From assembly GCA_014378285.1 (NCBI GenBank), contig JACMNZ010000168.1, positions 1 through 9,629 on the forward strand: a stretch of DNA of 9,629 bases. The letters are read 5' to 3'. The position numbers and the translations under genes were made by a program. The notes under the pieces were generated by a model. It ran no database searches. It was not told the DNA's origin and was given only the letters and a program-made list of their open reading frames with translations. This document shows positions 1 through 7,431 of this stretch, piece after piece (positions within the stretch are counted from its first letter, which is position 1; every line of letters starts with the position of its first letter). This DNA is from Pseudopedobacter sp. GTDB lineage: Bacteria > Bacteroidota > Bacteroidia > Sphingobacteriales > Sphingobacteriaceae.

Positions 1-339
1 AAGCTAAATCAAATTATTGCAGCTATTGATCCAAAAGGAGTTGCATATACCAATGTAGATAAATATGAATATTCTAAAGCTGATGATTTAAAAAGAGAGC
101 TAAAAATTAAAGCTTTAAAACAAGCACAAGAAAAGGCAAAATATTTAGCCGAAGCAGTAGGTGAAAAAATTGGTGGTGCGTTAGAAATCCAAGAATCTGG
201 CTCGGAGAATTATCCTCAACCAGTTTATAGAACTCAAATGATGATGAAATCTGCGGATGCTGTAGAATCTATGCCCGATATTGATTTTAAAAAGATAAAA
301 TTAACCGCACAAATTAACGCAGTATTTGAAATCAAGTAA
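1..339 (+). CDS. SIMPL-domain (DUF541) protein, 3' end only
   Basis: This is an open frame from the first base to a TAA at 337-339, giving 113 residues of the C-terminal part; the start lies outside the window. The visible segment has a pattern typical of the end of SIMPL/DUF541 proteins. There is a tyrosine- and lysine-rich stretch (YTNVDKYEYSKADDLKREL), then a helix rich in Lys and Ala (KALKQAQEKAKYLAEAVGEKIG), then a short polar linker with Pro and Tyr, and a final strand (KIKLTAQINAVFEIK) matching the usual 'v.v.a.V...f.i' ending. Members of the family are generally exported to the periplasm or envelope, and their biochemical role is poorly defined. An intrinsic terminator follows 21 bases after the stop, so this gene ends its transcript here and is not co-transcribed with the receptor downstream. 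The family call is by pattern recognition from a partial sequence. Confidence 0.75.
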   Translation, partial: KLNQIIAAIDPKGVAYTNVDKYEYSKADDLKRELKIKALKQAQEKAKYLAEAVGEKIGGALEIQESGSENYPQPVYRTQMMMKSADAVESMPDIDFKKIKLTAQINAVFEIK

Positions 340-360
340 TTAATTGATTAGTAAATAGAT

Positions 361-397
361 AAAGGCTTTAGGATCAAACGGTTTTAAAGCCTTTTTT
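361..397 (+). terminator. Rho-independent terminator of the SIMPL-domain gene
   Basis: A perfect 10-bp stem (AAAGGCTTTA at 361-370, TAAAGCCTTT at 385-394) encloses a 14-base loop and runs into a T tract at 392-397. It starts 21 bases after the stop codon of the upstream gene, the expected place for an intrinsic terminator. The stem carries only three G-C pairs, in keeping with the AT-rich genome. Confidence 0.8.
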
Positions 398-490
398 CTA
401 TTAAAAAAGTAACTTGTGTGTTACTAACCTGAGTTTGATTATTAAATGTGCGCCAGTGTTTAGTTTGAGCATTGTTCTAGATTAGATTAT

Positions 491-577
491 AGCGTTAACG
501 ATAGAAGTGATAGCTTTTTTTGCTCTTACCGTTACGCAAATAGCAAAAAAACTAAAACGGATAGCGTGGTAAAACGC
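491..577. repeat. Degenerate palindromic intergenic repeat (REP/MITE-like), copy A
   Basis: TTTTTTTGCT at 515-524 pairs perfectly with AGCAAAAAAA at 542-551, and TAG (511-513) extends the pairing to CTA (552-554) past a single bulged C. The loop is 17 bases. A self-complementary CGTTAACG sits at 493-500, and a GATAGCGTGG segment at 560-569 echoes the GATAGC/TAGCG words on the other side. The region is richer in G+C than the surrounding DNA. On the minus strand it shares GCAAAAAAAGCTATCA (508-523) with a segment at 9126-9140, apart from one A in the homopolymer. This looks like a decayed member of a dispersed intergenic repeat family, which I recall as common in Pedobacter-like genomes. That assignment is inference; only the inverted repeat and the shared core are seen directly. 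Confidence 0.5.
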
Positions 578-686
578 CCAAATGAAATTTTATTACACTT
601 TATTAATCGATCTCAGTTTATTAATATTTTTTCTTTAATCGTAACATTGCATCGTTTTTTGCATCTCATTAAAAAAACATAAAATA

Positions 687-3173
687 ATGAAACGATTATC
701 CTTTATTATACTATTAACCCTTACCGTAAAATTTACATTTGCCCAATTTCCGGGAGGCGGCGGTGCGACGGTTATCACCGGAAAAATTACTGGAATGGTA
801 ATAGATTCTGTAACTAAAAAGCCTGTAGATTATGCAACCGTATCATTATCAAGAAGCACACAAACAAAATCTACTAGTGGTGCTTTGGCAGATGAAAAAG
901 GAAATTTTAGAATTGATAATATCAAACCCGGGAAATATAGAATTACCGTTTCTTTTATCGGTTATAGCCCAAAAATTATTGATCCCGTAGAAACCACTCC
1001 AGCTAAACTTGATTTAAATTTAGGAAACATCACTTTATCTCCTAACAGTAAAGCTTTAGCAGAGGTTACCGTGGTGGGAGAAACACCCATAATAGAGAAT
1101 AAAATTGATAGGATTGTTTACAATGCAGAAAAAGATGTGACCTCTGCGGGTGGAAACGCTACGGATGTTTTAAGAAAAGTACCGTTACTTTCTGTAGATT
1201 ATGAAGGAAATGTTTCTTTACGCGGTAGTTCTAATGTTAGGGTTTTGATCAATGGGAAACCATCTGGTGTAATGGCTGGAAATATGGCGGATGCACTGAA
1301 AGCAATCCCTGCAGACCAAATAAAAAACGTAGAGGTAATTACCTCTCCCTCTGCCAAATATGACGCAGAGGGTACATCTGGTATTATTAATATCATCACC
1401 AAAAAAAATAATTTAGAAGGGATTAGCGGATCCGTTAACTCTTCTATTGGTACAAGGCAAAATAATGCAAACCTTAACTTAAATATTAAAAAAGGCCGCT
1501 TTGGTTTTAGCTCTAATGCTGGGGGTAACTATTCTTGGCCAGTGGCTTCTATACTAGATTTTAACTCTAGCGGTTCTGGTTTTGCTAATACGCAAAGTGG
1601 AAAAAACACTACCGAACGTTTATCTGGCAATGGTTCTGTAGGTATTGATTACGATTTTAACACTTATAATTCTATCAGTTCTACTTTAAAATTTAGTCGG
1701 TTTTCTTTTGGTACAGATGGGGCCAATAATGCTACATCACTAATAGGAACTAAAATCAAAAGCTATATCAGAACTACAAATAATGATTTTAGTGCAAATA
1801 ATTATGATTGGAATAATGATTTTACACATAAATTTAAAAAGGAAGGGCAACAATATTCCATTGCTGCTCAATATACCCGAGGCAGCACTAACAATGATTA
1901 TACAACCAATTTTTCTACAGATCCATTAAATGAGGTTGCAAATAATGATGGAATAAATGAAGAGATAACTTTTCAGACAGATTACACGCATCCATTTAAA
2001 AAAGTAGTGTGGGAGGTTGGCGCAAAATCAATCTTAAGAGATATTAGTAGTGATTCTAGAGCCAATAAGGTAAATCCATTAAATGATAACAGAACGCCAA
2101 TTGTTGGACGGAATAATATTTACAATTATAGCCAAGACGTAGCCGGTGCATATTCTACTTTCGCTTTTACATTGGCAAAAAAATACGGATTTAAAGTTGG
2201 TGGTAGGTATGAGTATACAGATATTAACGGAAGCTCGACCCCGGCTTTAGCGCAGGCACCAAATTTTGCAAATAATTATGGGGTGTTTGTACCTAGTGCG
2301 GTAGTTTCTAGAAGTTTTAAAAATTTCCAAACGGTAAAATTAAGTTATAACAAAAGGATACAAAGACCAAGTTTATTTTATCTAAATCCGTTTAGAAACG
2401 TTGCAGATTCTTTACAGCAATCTGAAGGAAACCCAACTTTAAAGCCAGAGATTTCTCATAATTTTGAATTAGGCTATTCTACTTTTGTGAAAACAACCAT
2501 AATTAACGCTTCAATTTTTTACAGAAGAACCAACGGAATTATAGAAAGTATTGTAACGCCAGTTGTAGAAAACAATAGAACTATCTCCTTACAATCTTAT
2601 AATAATATTGGGGCAAATAATTCCTTCGGGTTTAACTTTTTCGGGTCTATAAACCCAGTTAAAATGCTAACGTTTAGAACAAATTTAAACATCAATTCTT
2701 ACAATATTGATGTAAATAATAGCTCTATTAACCCAAATCTAGCTCAAAGCGATAAAGTTTATTTTCTTTACAACGCGTTTGTGAGCGCATCTGTTAATTT
2801 GCCAAAAGGGTTTGTGATAGAAAGCTTTGTGATATTAAATTCGCCACGCAGAACTTTCCAAGGAGAAAATGCGGGATTTAATATGTGGATTACAGGTTTC
2901 AAAAAAGAAATTTTTGACAAAAAAGGAAGTTTAGGTTTAACAATAATAGATCCATTTAATGAGCGCAAAAACTTTAGCTCACAATTAAAGGGAGCAAACT
3001 TTACACAAAGCACCAATTTTTCTATTCCATTCCGATCTGTAGGTGTAAATTTTAGCTGGAGATTTGGAAAATTAAAAGCCGGGGCACCAAATAAAAAACG
3101 TGGTGTAACTAATGATGATTTAAAACAAGGAGACCAAGGTGGCGGTACGGGCAGCGGAACAGGAGCAAATTAA
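687..3173 (+). CDS. TonB-dependent outer-membrane receptor with CarboxypepD_reg-like domain (outer-membrane beta-barrel family type)
   Basis: The product is 828 residues and complete. It has a signal peptide (residues 1-19, Lys/Arg start, hydrophobic core, cleavage probably before Gln20), then a short glycine run (PGGGG, 22-26). A carboxypeptidase-regulatory-like beta-sandwich spans about 31-115, with the characteristic G.V.D..T..P...A.V and D..G.F.I....G.Y.....IGY pattern. The plug domain is about 135-240 (VLRKVPLLSVDYEGNVSLRG, VRVLINGKPSG, IKNVEVITSPSAKYDAEGTSGIINIITKK). The rest is a long Asn/Ser/aromatic-rich beta-barrel of the outer-membrane beta-barrel family type, ending near SWRFGK, followed by a polar glycine-rich tail. 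Such proteins import a ligand across the outer membrane using TonB energy; the ligand cannot be inferred. No SusD-like lipoprotein gene is adjacent, so this is not a classical SusCD pair. The ATG at 687 is preceded by an A-rich leader rather than a Shine-Dalgarno sequence and gives a good signal peptide. Confidence 0.93.
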   Translation: MKRLSFIILLTLTVKFTFAQFPGGGGATVITGKITGMVIDSVTKKPVDYATVSLSRSTQTKSTSGALADEKGNFRIDNIKPGKYRITVSFIGYSPKIIDPVETTPAKLDLNLGNITLSPNSKALAEVTVVGETPIIENKIDRIVYNAEKDVTSAGGNATDVLRKVPLLSVDYEGNVSLRGSSNVRVLINGKPSGVMAGNMADALKAIPADQIKNVEVITSPSAKYDAEGTSGIINIITKKNNLEGISGSVNSSIGTRQNNANLNLNIKKGRFGFSSNAGGNYSWPVASILDFNSSGSGFANTQSGKNTTERLSGNGSVGIDYDFNTYNSISSTLKFSRFSFGTDGANNATSLIGTKIKSYIRTTNNDFSANNYDWNNDFTHKFKKEGQQYSIAAQYTRGSTNNDYTTNFSTDPLNEVANNDGINEEITFQTDYTHPFKKVVWEVGAKSILRDISSDSRANKVNPLNDNRTPIVGRNNIYNYSQDVAGAYSTFAFTLAKKYGFKVGGRYEYTDINGSSTPALAQAPNFANNYGVFVPSAVVSRSFKNFQTVKLSYNKRIQRPSLFYLNPFRNVADSLQQSEGNPTLKPEISHNFELGYSTFVKTTIINASIFYRRTNGIIESIVTPVVENNRTISLQSYNNIGANNSFGFNFFGSINPVKMLTFRTNLNINSYNIDVNNSSINPNLAQSDKVYFLYNAFVSASVNLPKGFVIESFVILNSPRRTFQGENAGFNMWITGFKKEIFDKKGSLGLTIIDPFNERKNFSSQLKGANFTQSTNFSIPFRSVGVNFSWRFGKLKAGAPNKKRGVTNDDLKQGDQGGGTGSGTGAN

Positions 3174-3217
3174 TTTTTAAAATTTACAGTAATCTTAGCC
3201 CATGATTTTTAAAATTT
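3173..3217. repeat. 13-base direct repeat after the receptor gene
   Basis: ATTTTTAAAATTT occurs exactly at 3173-3185 (overlapping the last base of the receptor stop codon) and again at 3205-3217. The two copies are 32 bases apart. The unit is nearly palindromic around TTTTAAAA. In so AT-rich an intergenic region it may be chance, or part of a weak transcription terminator. Confidence 0.45.
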
Positions 3218-3231
3218 CATAGACTTTTTTT
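3202..3231 (+). terminator. Possible weak terminator of the receptor gene
   Basis: ATGA at 3202-3205 pairs with TCAT at 3217-3220, and an inner TTT/AAA pairing is possible, with two mismatched positions between. A run of seven T follows at 3225-3231. The hairpin is almost entirely A-T and has an internal loop, so its stability is doubtful. Its position, about 30 bases after the receptor stop and before an independent-looking gene, is what suggests a terminator. Confidence 0.3.
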
Positions 3232-3293
3232 GGATGTTTTTTTTGCTATCACCATATAAATAATTTGATTATAAACATTACCTTTCTTTAGAT

Positions 3294-4307
3294 ATGGAAA
3301 ATAAGATTAAAGTTGGATTATTGGCTTACGGAATGTCTGGAAAAATATTTCATGCTCCTTTTATAGATGCGCATGATGGTTTTGAGTTAACGGCTATTAA
3401 CGAAAGAAGTAAAGATGATGCAAAAAATGATTATCCAAATGTAATTATCTATAGAGAAATAGAAACACTTTTAAATAACGACCGCTTAGAATTGGTTATA
3501 ATAAATACCCCTAATTATACGCATTATGAATATGCAAAAGCGGCAATAAATGCGGGCAAAAACGTATTGATAGAAAAGCCATTTTCTGTTACTAAAGCAG
3601 AAGCAGAAGAACTTTATTCATTAGCTTTTAGAAAAGGATTAAAAGTTTTAGCTTTTCAAAACAGAAGATTTGATAGTGATTTTATGGCTGTACAAAAGGT
3701 TATCAAAGCTGGGAAATTAGGTAAAATTAGTGAAGCACATATTCGTTTTGACCGATACAGAAATGAAATAAGTCTTAAACAATTTAAAGAAAAACCATAT
3801 CCAGGAGCTGGTGTTTTTTACGATTTAGGCGCACATATTATTGATCAAGCAATTGCTTTATTTGGCATTCCTTCGGAGTTTAAAAAGACTTATGGTAAAT
3901 ATCGTAAAGAAACAGAGGTTGATGATTATGCGCAAGCCCATCTTAAATATCCAAACGGTTTAAATGTATTTGTTACTTGTAATATGTTGGTTGTGCACCC
4001 GCAACCCGCTTATATTTTTAATGGAGAAAAAGGAACCCTTGTAAAAAACAGGACGGATGTTCAAGAAAACCAATTATTAGCAGGAATTAAACCTTCCGAT
4101 GACAAATATGGTATAGAAGAAAAAAACCAAGAAGGATTTCTTTATACGATTGATGACAATGGCAATGTTTCTAAAGATATGTTATTAACAGAAAAAGGAA
4201 ATTATATGCTTTTATTTGATGATGTTTATAAGGCTTTAAAAAGTGATAAAGATTACTTCATCAATCAAAATGATATACTTGCGCAGTTGTCTATTTTGGA
4301 GAGATAG
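3294..4307 (+). CDS. Gfo/Idh/MocA-family NAD(P)-dependent oxidoreductase
   Basis: The product is 337 residues. The N-terminal Rossmann domain opens with VGLLAYGMSGKIFHAP (residues 7-22, glycines 8, 13 and 16), which binds the nicotinamide cofactor. It continues through NTPNYTHYEYAKAAINAGKNVLIEKP, where Glu94-Lys95-Pro96 is the family signature and Lys95 the usual catalytic lysine. The C-terminal alpha/beta domain carries GAGVFYDLGAHIIDQA (171-186), with Asp177, His181 and Asp184 as active-site or sugar-binding positions. The overall match, including HAP after the glycine motif and QNRRFDSDF, is closest to the E. coli YdgJ-like branch as I remember it. The family oxidises or reduces sugars, inositols or related compounds; the substrate here is unknown. 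The ATG at 3294 follows a 120-base gap, so the gene probably has its own promoter. The C-terminus stops right after LSILER, some 10-20 residues earlier than I expect, at a GAGAGA repeat; a frameshift is possible (see findings). The gene converges on nadD with 39 bases between. Confidence 0.9.
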   Translation: MENKIKVGLLAYGMSGKIFHAPFIDAHDGFELTAINERSKDDAKNDYPNVIIYREIETLLNNDRLELVIINTPNYTHYEYAKAAINAGKNVLIEKPFSVTKAEAEELYSLAFRKGLKVLAFQNRRFDSDFMAVQKVIKAGKLGKISEAHIRFDRYRNEISLKQFKEKPYPGAGVFYDLGAHIIDQAIALFGIPSEFKKTYGKYRKETEVDDYAQAHLKYPNGLNVFVTCNMLVVHPQPAYIFNGEKGTLVKNRTDVQENQLLAGIKPSDDKYGIEEKNQEGFLYTIDDNGNVSKDMLLTEKGNYMLLFDDVYKALKSDKDYFINQNDILAQLSILER

Positions 4308-4346
4308 GTTTTAAAATAAAATCAGTATTAAACGGCAATAAAAAAT

Positions 4347-4919
4347 CTACCTATACAAACTCTTACTCTCAATAAAATCAATCACTTCATCGGGTAAAAA
4401 GAATTTAACATCTTTATTTTCTGCTATTGATTTTCTAATAAATGTAGATGAAAGCTCCATCAAAGGAGTTTTTGTAATGGTTATTGAAGGATGGTTTTCT
4501 AAATCAGCGTTATCAAAACCTGGCCGTGGGTAAACAAAGATTTGGTAATCGCGTAAAATTAGCTCGTAGTTTTTCCATTTTTTAAACGATTTTAAATTAT
4601 CAGAACCCATAATCAAAACAAACTGATGTTCTGGATAAATCTCTTTTAACAGCGTTAAGGTATCAATAGTATACGAAGGTTGTGCCAATTTAAGTTCTAC
4701 ATCGCTTACGCTGATATTTTGCGTGTTTTCAATAGCCAATTTTGCCATTTCTAAACGATCATAAACCTGTATTAAATCTTTTTTTTCTTTTAAAGGATTA
4801 TGAGGAGAAACCACCAACCAAACTTTATCCAAATTGGTATGGTTTGCCATATAATTGGCTATAATTAAATGTCCCGTATGAATTGGGTTATAAGAACCAA
4901 AAAATAAACCGATTTTCAT
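4347..4919 (-). CDS. nadD: Nicotinate-nucleotide adenylyltransferase (NaMN adenylyltransferase)
   Basis: The enzyme transfers AMP from ATP to nicotinate mononucleotide, giving deamido-NAD, the penultimate step of NAD synthesis; it is cytoplasmic. The 190-residue product is full length for the family. It starts with the nucleotidyltransferase signature GSYNPIHTGHL (residues 8-18; His14 and His17 are the ATP-binding HxGH pair). It has GSDNLKSFKKW (105-115), matching the G.D.L.....W motif of NadD, and the second signature SSTFIR (157-162), matching the family's ISSTxIR. The ATG at 4919 places the signature at the expected distance from the N-terminus. It is the last gene of the minus-strand cluster, 18 bases after the channel gene, so it probably depends on upstream transcription. 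No clear intrinsic terminator is visible in the 39-base convergent gap beyond its stop. Confidence 0.95.
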   Translation of the reverse strand: MKIGLFFGSYNPIHTGHLIIANYMANHTNLDKVWLVVSPHNPLKEKKDLIQVYDRLEMAKLAIENTQNISVSDVELKLAQPSYTIDTLTLLKEIYPEHQFVLIMGSDNLKSFKKWKNYELILRDYQIFVYPRPGFDNADLENHPSITITKTPLMELSSTFIRKSIAENKDVKFFLPDEVIDFIESKSLYR

Positions 4920-4937
4920 TTTGTTGATATTGAAAAA

Positions 4938-7394
4938 TTAATCTTCTTTTTTAGGAAAGATTTGTGCTGCGTCTTTAACGTAAAGGTTCACATCTCGCTG
5001 TGGGAAAGGGATAGAAATCTCGTTTTTATGAAATTCTTCAAAAACACGGCTCATTAAAACACTTTTTATAGAAAGCCAATTATCAATATCGGCAATCCAA
5101 CATAAAACTTTAAAATTAATAGAGCTATCACCAAAACCATCCAACAATATTAAAGGTACTGGCGTATCTAGTACATCATCGCTTTCCTCCACTATCGTTT
5201 TAAGAATATTTTTTACCTTTTCAATATCAGAGCCGTAACTTACGCCAATTTCCAAGCATATTCTTTTATGAGTATTGCTCATGGTCCAGTTGATGAGGTT
5301 TTGGGAAAGCAAATCGCCGTTAGGAATAATTACCTCAGAGCCATCAAAAGTTAAAATTTTACTAGCTCTAATACCCATAGATCTTACAGTGCCGGTTTTA
5401 TCTCCAACTTCAATTAAATCGCCAACCTGAATTGGTTTTTCAAAAACCATTACCACACCAGAAACTACATTATTTACAATATTTTGTAAACCAAAACCAA
5501 TACCAACACCTAATGCGCCTATAATAATGGTTAGCTTATCCATTGGCACTCCAGACGCTGCAATTGCAATTAAAAAACCAACTATCCAAATAGCAAGTCG
5601 AACCAAAAGGATAGAAGAACTGTATTTTGCCCTACGCGATATTTTTAGGGCATGTTCATCTGCAAATTCAAAAAAGTAACTGATAATTTTTGCAATAACT
5701 GTAGATAGATAGATAATAAGGATAAAAAGAATAAAGCCAGCAAATGTAAAAGAGGTGTCTCCAATTTTGCGGCTAAGGGCTAAATAACTTTTAGTATTAT
5801 CATAAATAACATCAAAAACATTTAGGTTTTGAGTAAAAAAAATTAACAATAAAACAATTGCCAAAAACTTTAAAAACTTACCGATACGATCTTTTAAATT
5901 TTTAAAATCTAAATAAGAAGAAAGGGTATTGATATGAATTTTACCTACTTCCATTTGTAAATAGATGCCTTCCGTAATAATTTTTACAAATAAAATTAAG
6001 CTAATACCTTCTACCAAAGTAAACAGAGCGGTAGTTGCAGCAGCTTTTGACATACTATATCTACCAAATAAATTTCCTACAATAGAAATTCCCAATAGTG
6101 CAAAAAAGACATAGATAACTTTAGTTATGGTGTTTTTATACTTTTCTGGGATGGTACTTTTACGCGTTCTAAAAAAAACAAAAGACCAGGCAAAAATCAA
6201 AATCGTAAGAATAAAAAACATTAACCTTTCAGAATCAAAAACTTGAAAATATAAGTTTCCGAAACTATATAATACCACAAAAACCAAAGCGATAAACCAA
6301 TTTTTAACAAGCCACTTTTCATAAATGCCAAACATTAAAATGCCTACGCTAAACATAAGTATCACCAAATAAATTTGATTGATGATAATTGGTGGGCGGT
6401 AATAAAAAAACGGCCCAATAGTACAAGTAACGGCAAGTGCCGCAAAAAATGGTTTTTTTGTTGTTAGTAAAGTGTTTTGAAAAATATTTGCCGCAGATTC
6501 ACTATCTTTTTTTATGGTGTCTTTATTTCTTTTTAGCCAAAAATAAAGTAAAAGAAAAAGAGCGATATTAATTAAATGTACCTTGAGGCTATAATTAAAA
6601 TAATATTTAAGAACCCGATAATTAATGTTGTAGGTTTTGCTAATCCCATCTTTAAAACCTAGCCAAAAACTTTTTGTATTAATATCCCACAGATAATTAT
6701 ATTCTTTTGTAAAAGCATTTTCTTTTAATTTCTTTAGGTCTATATTTATTTGATCGTTAAGATCTATAATCCTTATCTGTACGGCAGAAACTCTGTTTTG
6801 CAAAATCCCAATCTTAAGGATTGCTTTGATGCTGATAGAATCTAATCGGTGCCATTTAGAACCCAATTCGTTTAAACGACTAAAAAACCGATTGCGAAGG
6901 TTTGGGTCTGCGGGTATTTTTTGAAAAACAGAATCGGTAGTTAGGTGGCACAAAACTTCTTGCATCCCAACTAAAGAATTATTGTAAAGCGTTAGCTTGG
7001 TACGCCACTTATCTAGCTGTTTTTGTGAGGTGGCAAAATAATCTTGAAGAGTAGATAAAAATCTAAATGTGGCTAAATTATAGCTACTAGCATCACCAAC
7101 TCTTTTTTCTATGTTAGGTAAACTTTCGCTAATATTTAAAGTGTCAAAGCCAATGCTTAACTCAGACCCTATTTTATTAAATTGCTCTGCATAATAATCT
7201 ACCCGTTTAATTAAACCATTAAATGTAGTATCAATGGCAATAAATTGGCTCGTATCTTTACTGTTACCTTTAGTTGAGTCTTCTTTATTAATTAGATTTT
7301 TTAATGTAGAGGATACGCTTTGGGCAGTAACTTGTTGAGTTGTTCCAAAAGCTAAAAAAGAAAATAACCATAATATTTTTTTGCCCATTTGCAT
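4938..7394 (-). CDS. Large MscS-family mechanosensitive ion channel
   Basis: The product is 818 residues, far longer than E. coli MscS (286). A signal peptide ends near Ala24-Gln25; ATG codons at residues 1 and 3 are both possible starts. A mostly helical periplasmic region covers about 26-265. Roughly ten to eleven hydrophobic membrane segments follow between 272 and 650 (about 272-288, 315-332, 338-357, 363-385, 391-408, 423-442, 455-472, 508-524, 550-572, 595-614, 621-650). The last is the pore-lining helix, with alternating small residues (GALGVGIGFGLQNIVNNVVSG, starting at 626). The MscS beta domain follows (FEKPIQVGDLIEV, 651-663; IIPNGDLLSQNLINW, 689-703), then the cytoplasmic vestibule domain, ending with PFPQRDVNLYV. 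Channels of this kind open under membrane tension and release solutes on osmotic downshift. The architecture recalls MscK/MscM, but with a shorter periplasmic part. It lies between gmk and nadD, 37 bases after gmk. Confidence 0.92.
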   Translation of the reverse strand: MQMGKKILWLFSFLAFGTTQQVTAQSVSSTLKNLINKEDSTKGNSKDTSQFIAIDTTFNGLIKRVDYYAEQFNKIGSELSIGFDTLNISESLPNIEKRVGDASSYNLATFRFLSTLQDYFATSQKQLDKWRTKLTLYNNSLVGMQEVLCHLTTDSVFQKIPADPNLRNRFFSRLNELGSKWHRLDSISIKAILKIGILQNRVSAVQIRIIDLNDQINIDLKKLKENAFTKEYNYLWDINTKSFWLGFKDGISKTYNINYRVLKYYFNYSLKVHLINIALFLLLYFWLKRNKDTIKKDSESAANIFQNTLLTTKKPFFAALAVTCTIGPFFYYRPPIIINQIYLVILMFSVGILMFGIYEKWLVKNWFIALVFVVLYSFGNLYFQVFDSERLMFFILTILIFAWSFVFFRTRKSTIPEKYKNTITKVIYVFFALLGISIVGNLFGRYSMSKAAATTALFTLVEGISLILFVKIITEGIYLQMEVGKIHINTLSSYLDFKNLKDRIGKFLKFLAIVLLLIFFTQNLNVFDVIYDNTKSYLALSRKIGDTSFTFAGFILFILIIYLSTVIAKIISYFFEFADEHALKISRRAKYSSSILLVRLAIWIVGFLIAIAASGVPMDKLTIIIGALGVGIGFGLQNIVNNVVSGVVMVFEKPIQVGDLIEVGDKTGTVRSMGIRASKILTFDGSEVIIPNGDLLSQNLINWTMSNTHKRICLEIGVSYGSDIEKVKNILKTIVEESDDVLDTPVPLILLDGFGDSSINFKVLCWIADIDNWLSIKSVLMSRVFEEFHKNEISIPFPQRDVNLYVKDAAQIFPKKED

Positions 7395-7431
7395 TGATTA
7401 TAGGGGATAAAATAATTAAAATTTACTAGTA

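Larger units (their letters stand above)
340..686. other. Intergenic stretch between the SIMPL-domain gene and the TonB-dependent receptor gene
   Basis: These 347 bases carry no credible gene. They hold the terminator of the upstream gene (361-397), a pair of imperfect 12-base direct copies (AGTTTGATTATT at 432-443 and AGTTTGAGCATT at 462-473), a degenerate palindromic element (about 491-577), and an AT-rich leader before the receptor start at 687. I saw no exact TAnnTTTG promoter box on the plus strand. TGAGTTTG near 430-437 and TTAGTTTG near 460-467 are one-mismatch candidates, but would imply a leader of more than 200 bases. Confidence 0.7.

Noticed and set aside
582..638. An 18-codon plus-strand frame (MKFYYTLLIDLSLLIFFL) that looks like a tiny hydrophobic peptide
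   Set aside because: It is too short to support; any AT-rich leader readily encodes Phe/Leu/Ile-rich peptides. No ribosome-binding signal or conservation evidence is available.
1199..1402. Minus-strand open frame of 67 codons inside the TonB-dependent receptor gene
   Set aside because: It lies antisense to the well-supported plug domain and has no recognisable domain or promoter.
2768..3016. Minus-strand open frame of 82 codons inside the barrel-coding part of the receptor gene
   Set aside because: It is antisense to a gene with clear family structure and its translation has no protein-family character.
3242..3267. A promoter for the oxidoreductase gene: TTTG at 3242-3245 and ATAATTTG at 3260-3267
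   Set aside because: The -7 box has a mismatch at its first position and the 14-base spacing is shorter than the usual -33/-7 distance, so the match is not good enough to list.
4308..4346. A bidirectional terminator between the convergent oxidoreductase and nadD genes
   Set aside because: I found no stem with more than a few A-T pairs and no paired T tracts, so nothing can be supported.
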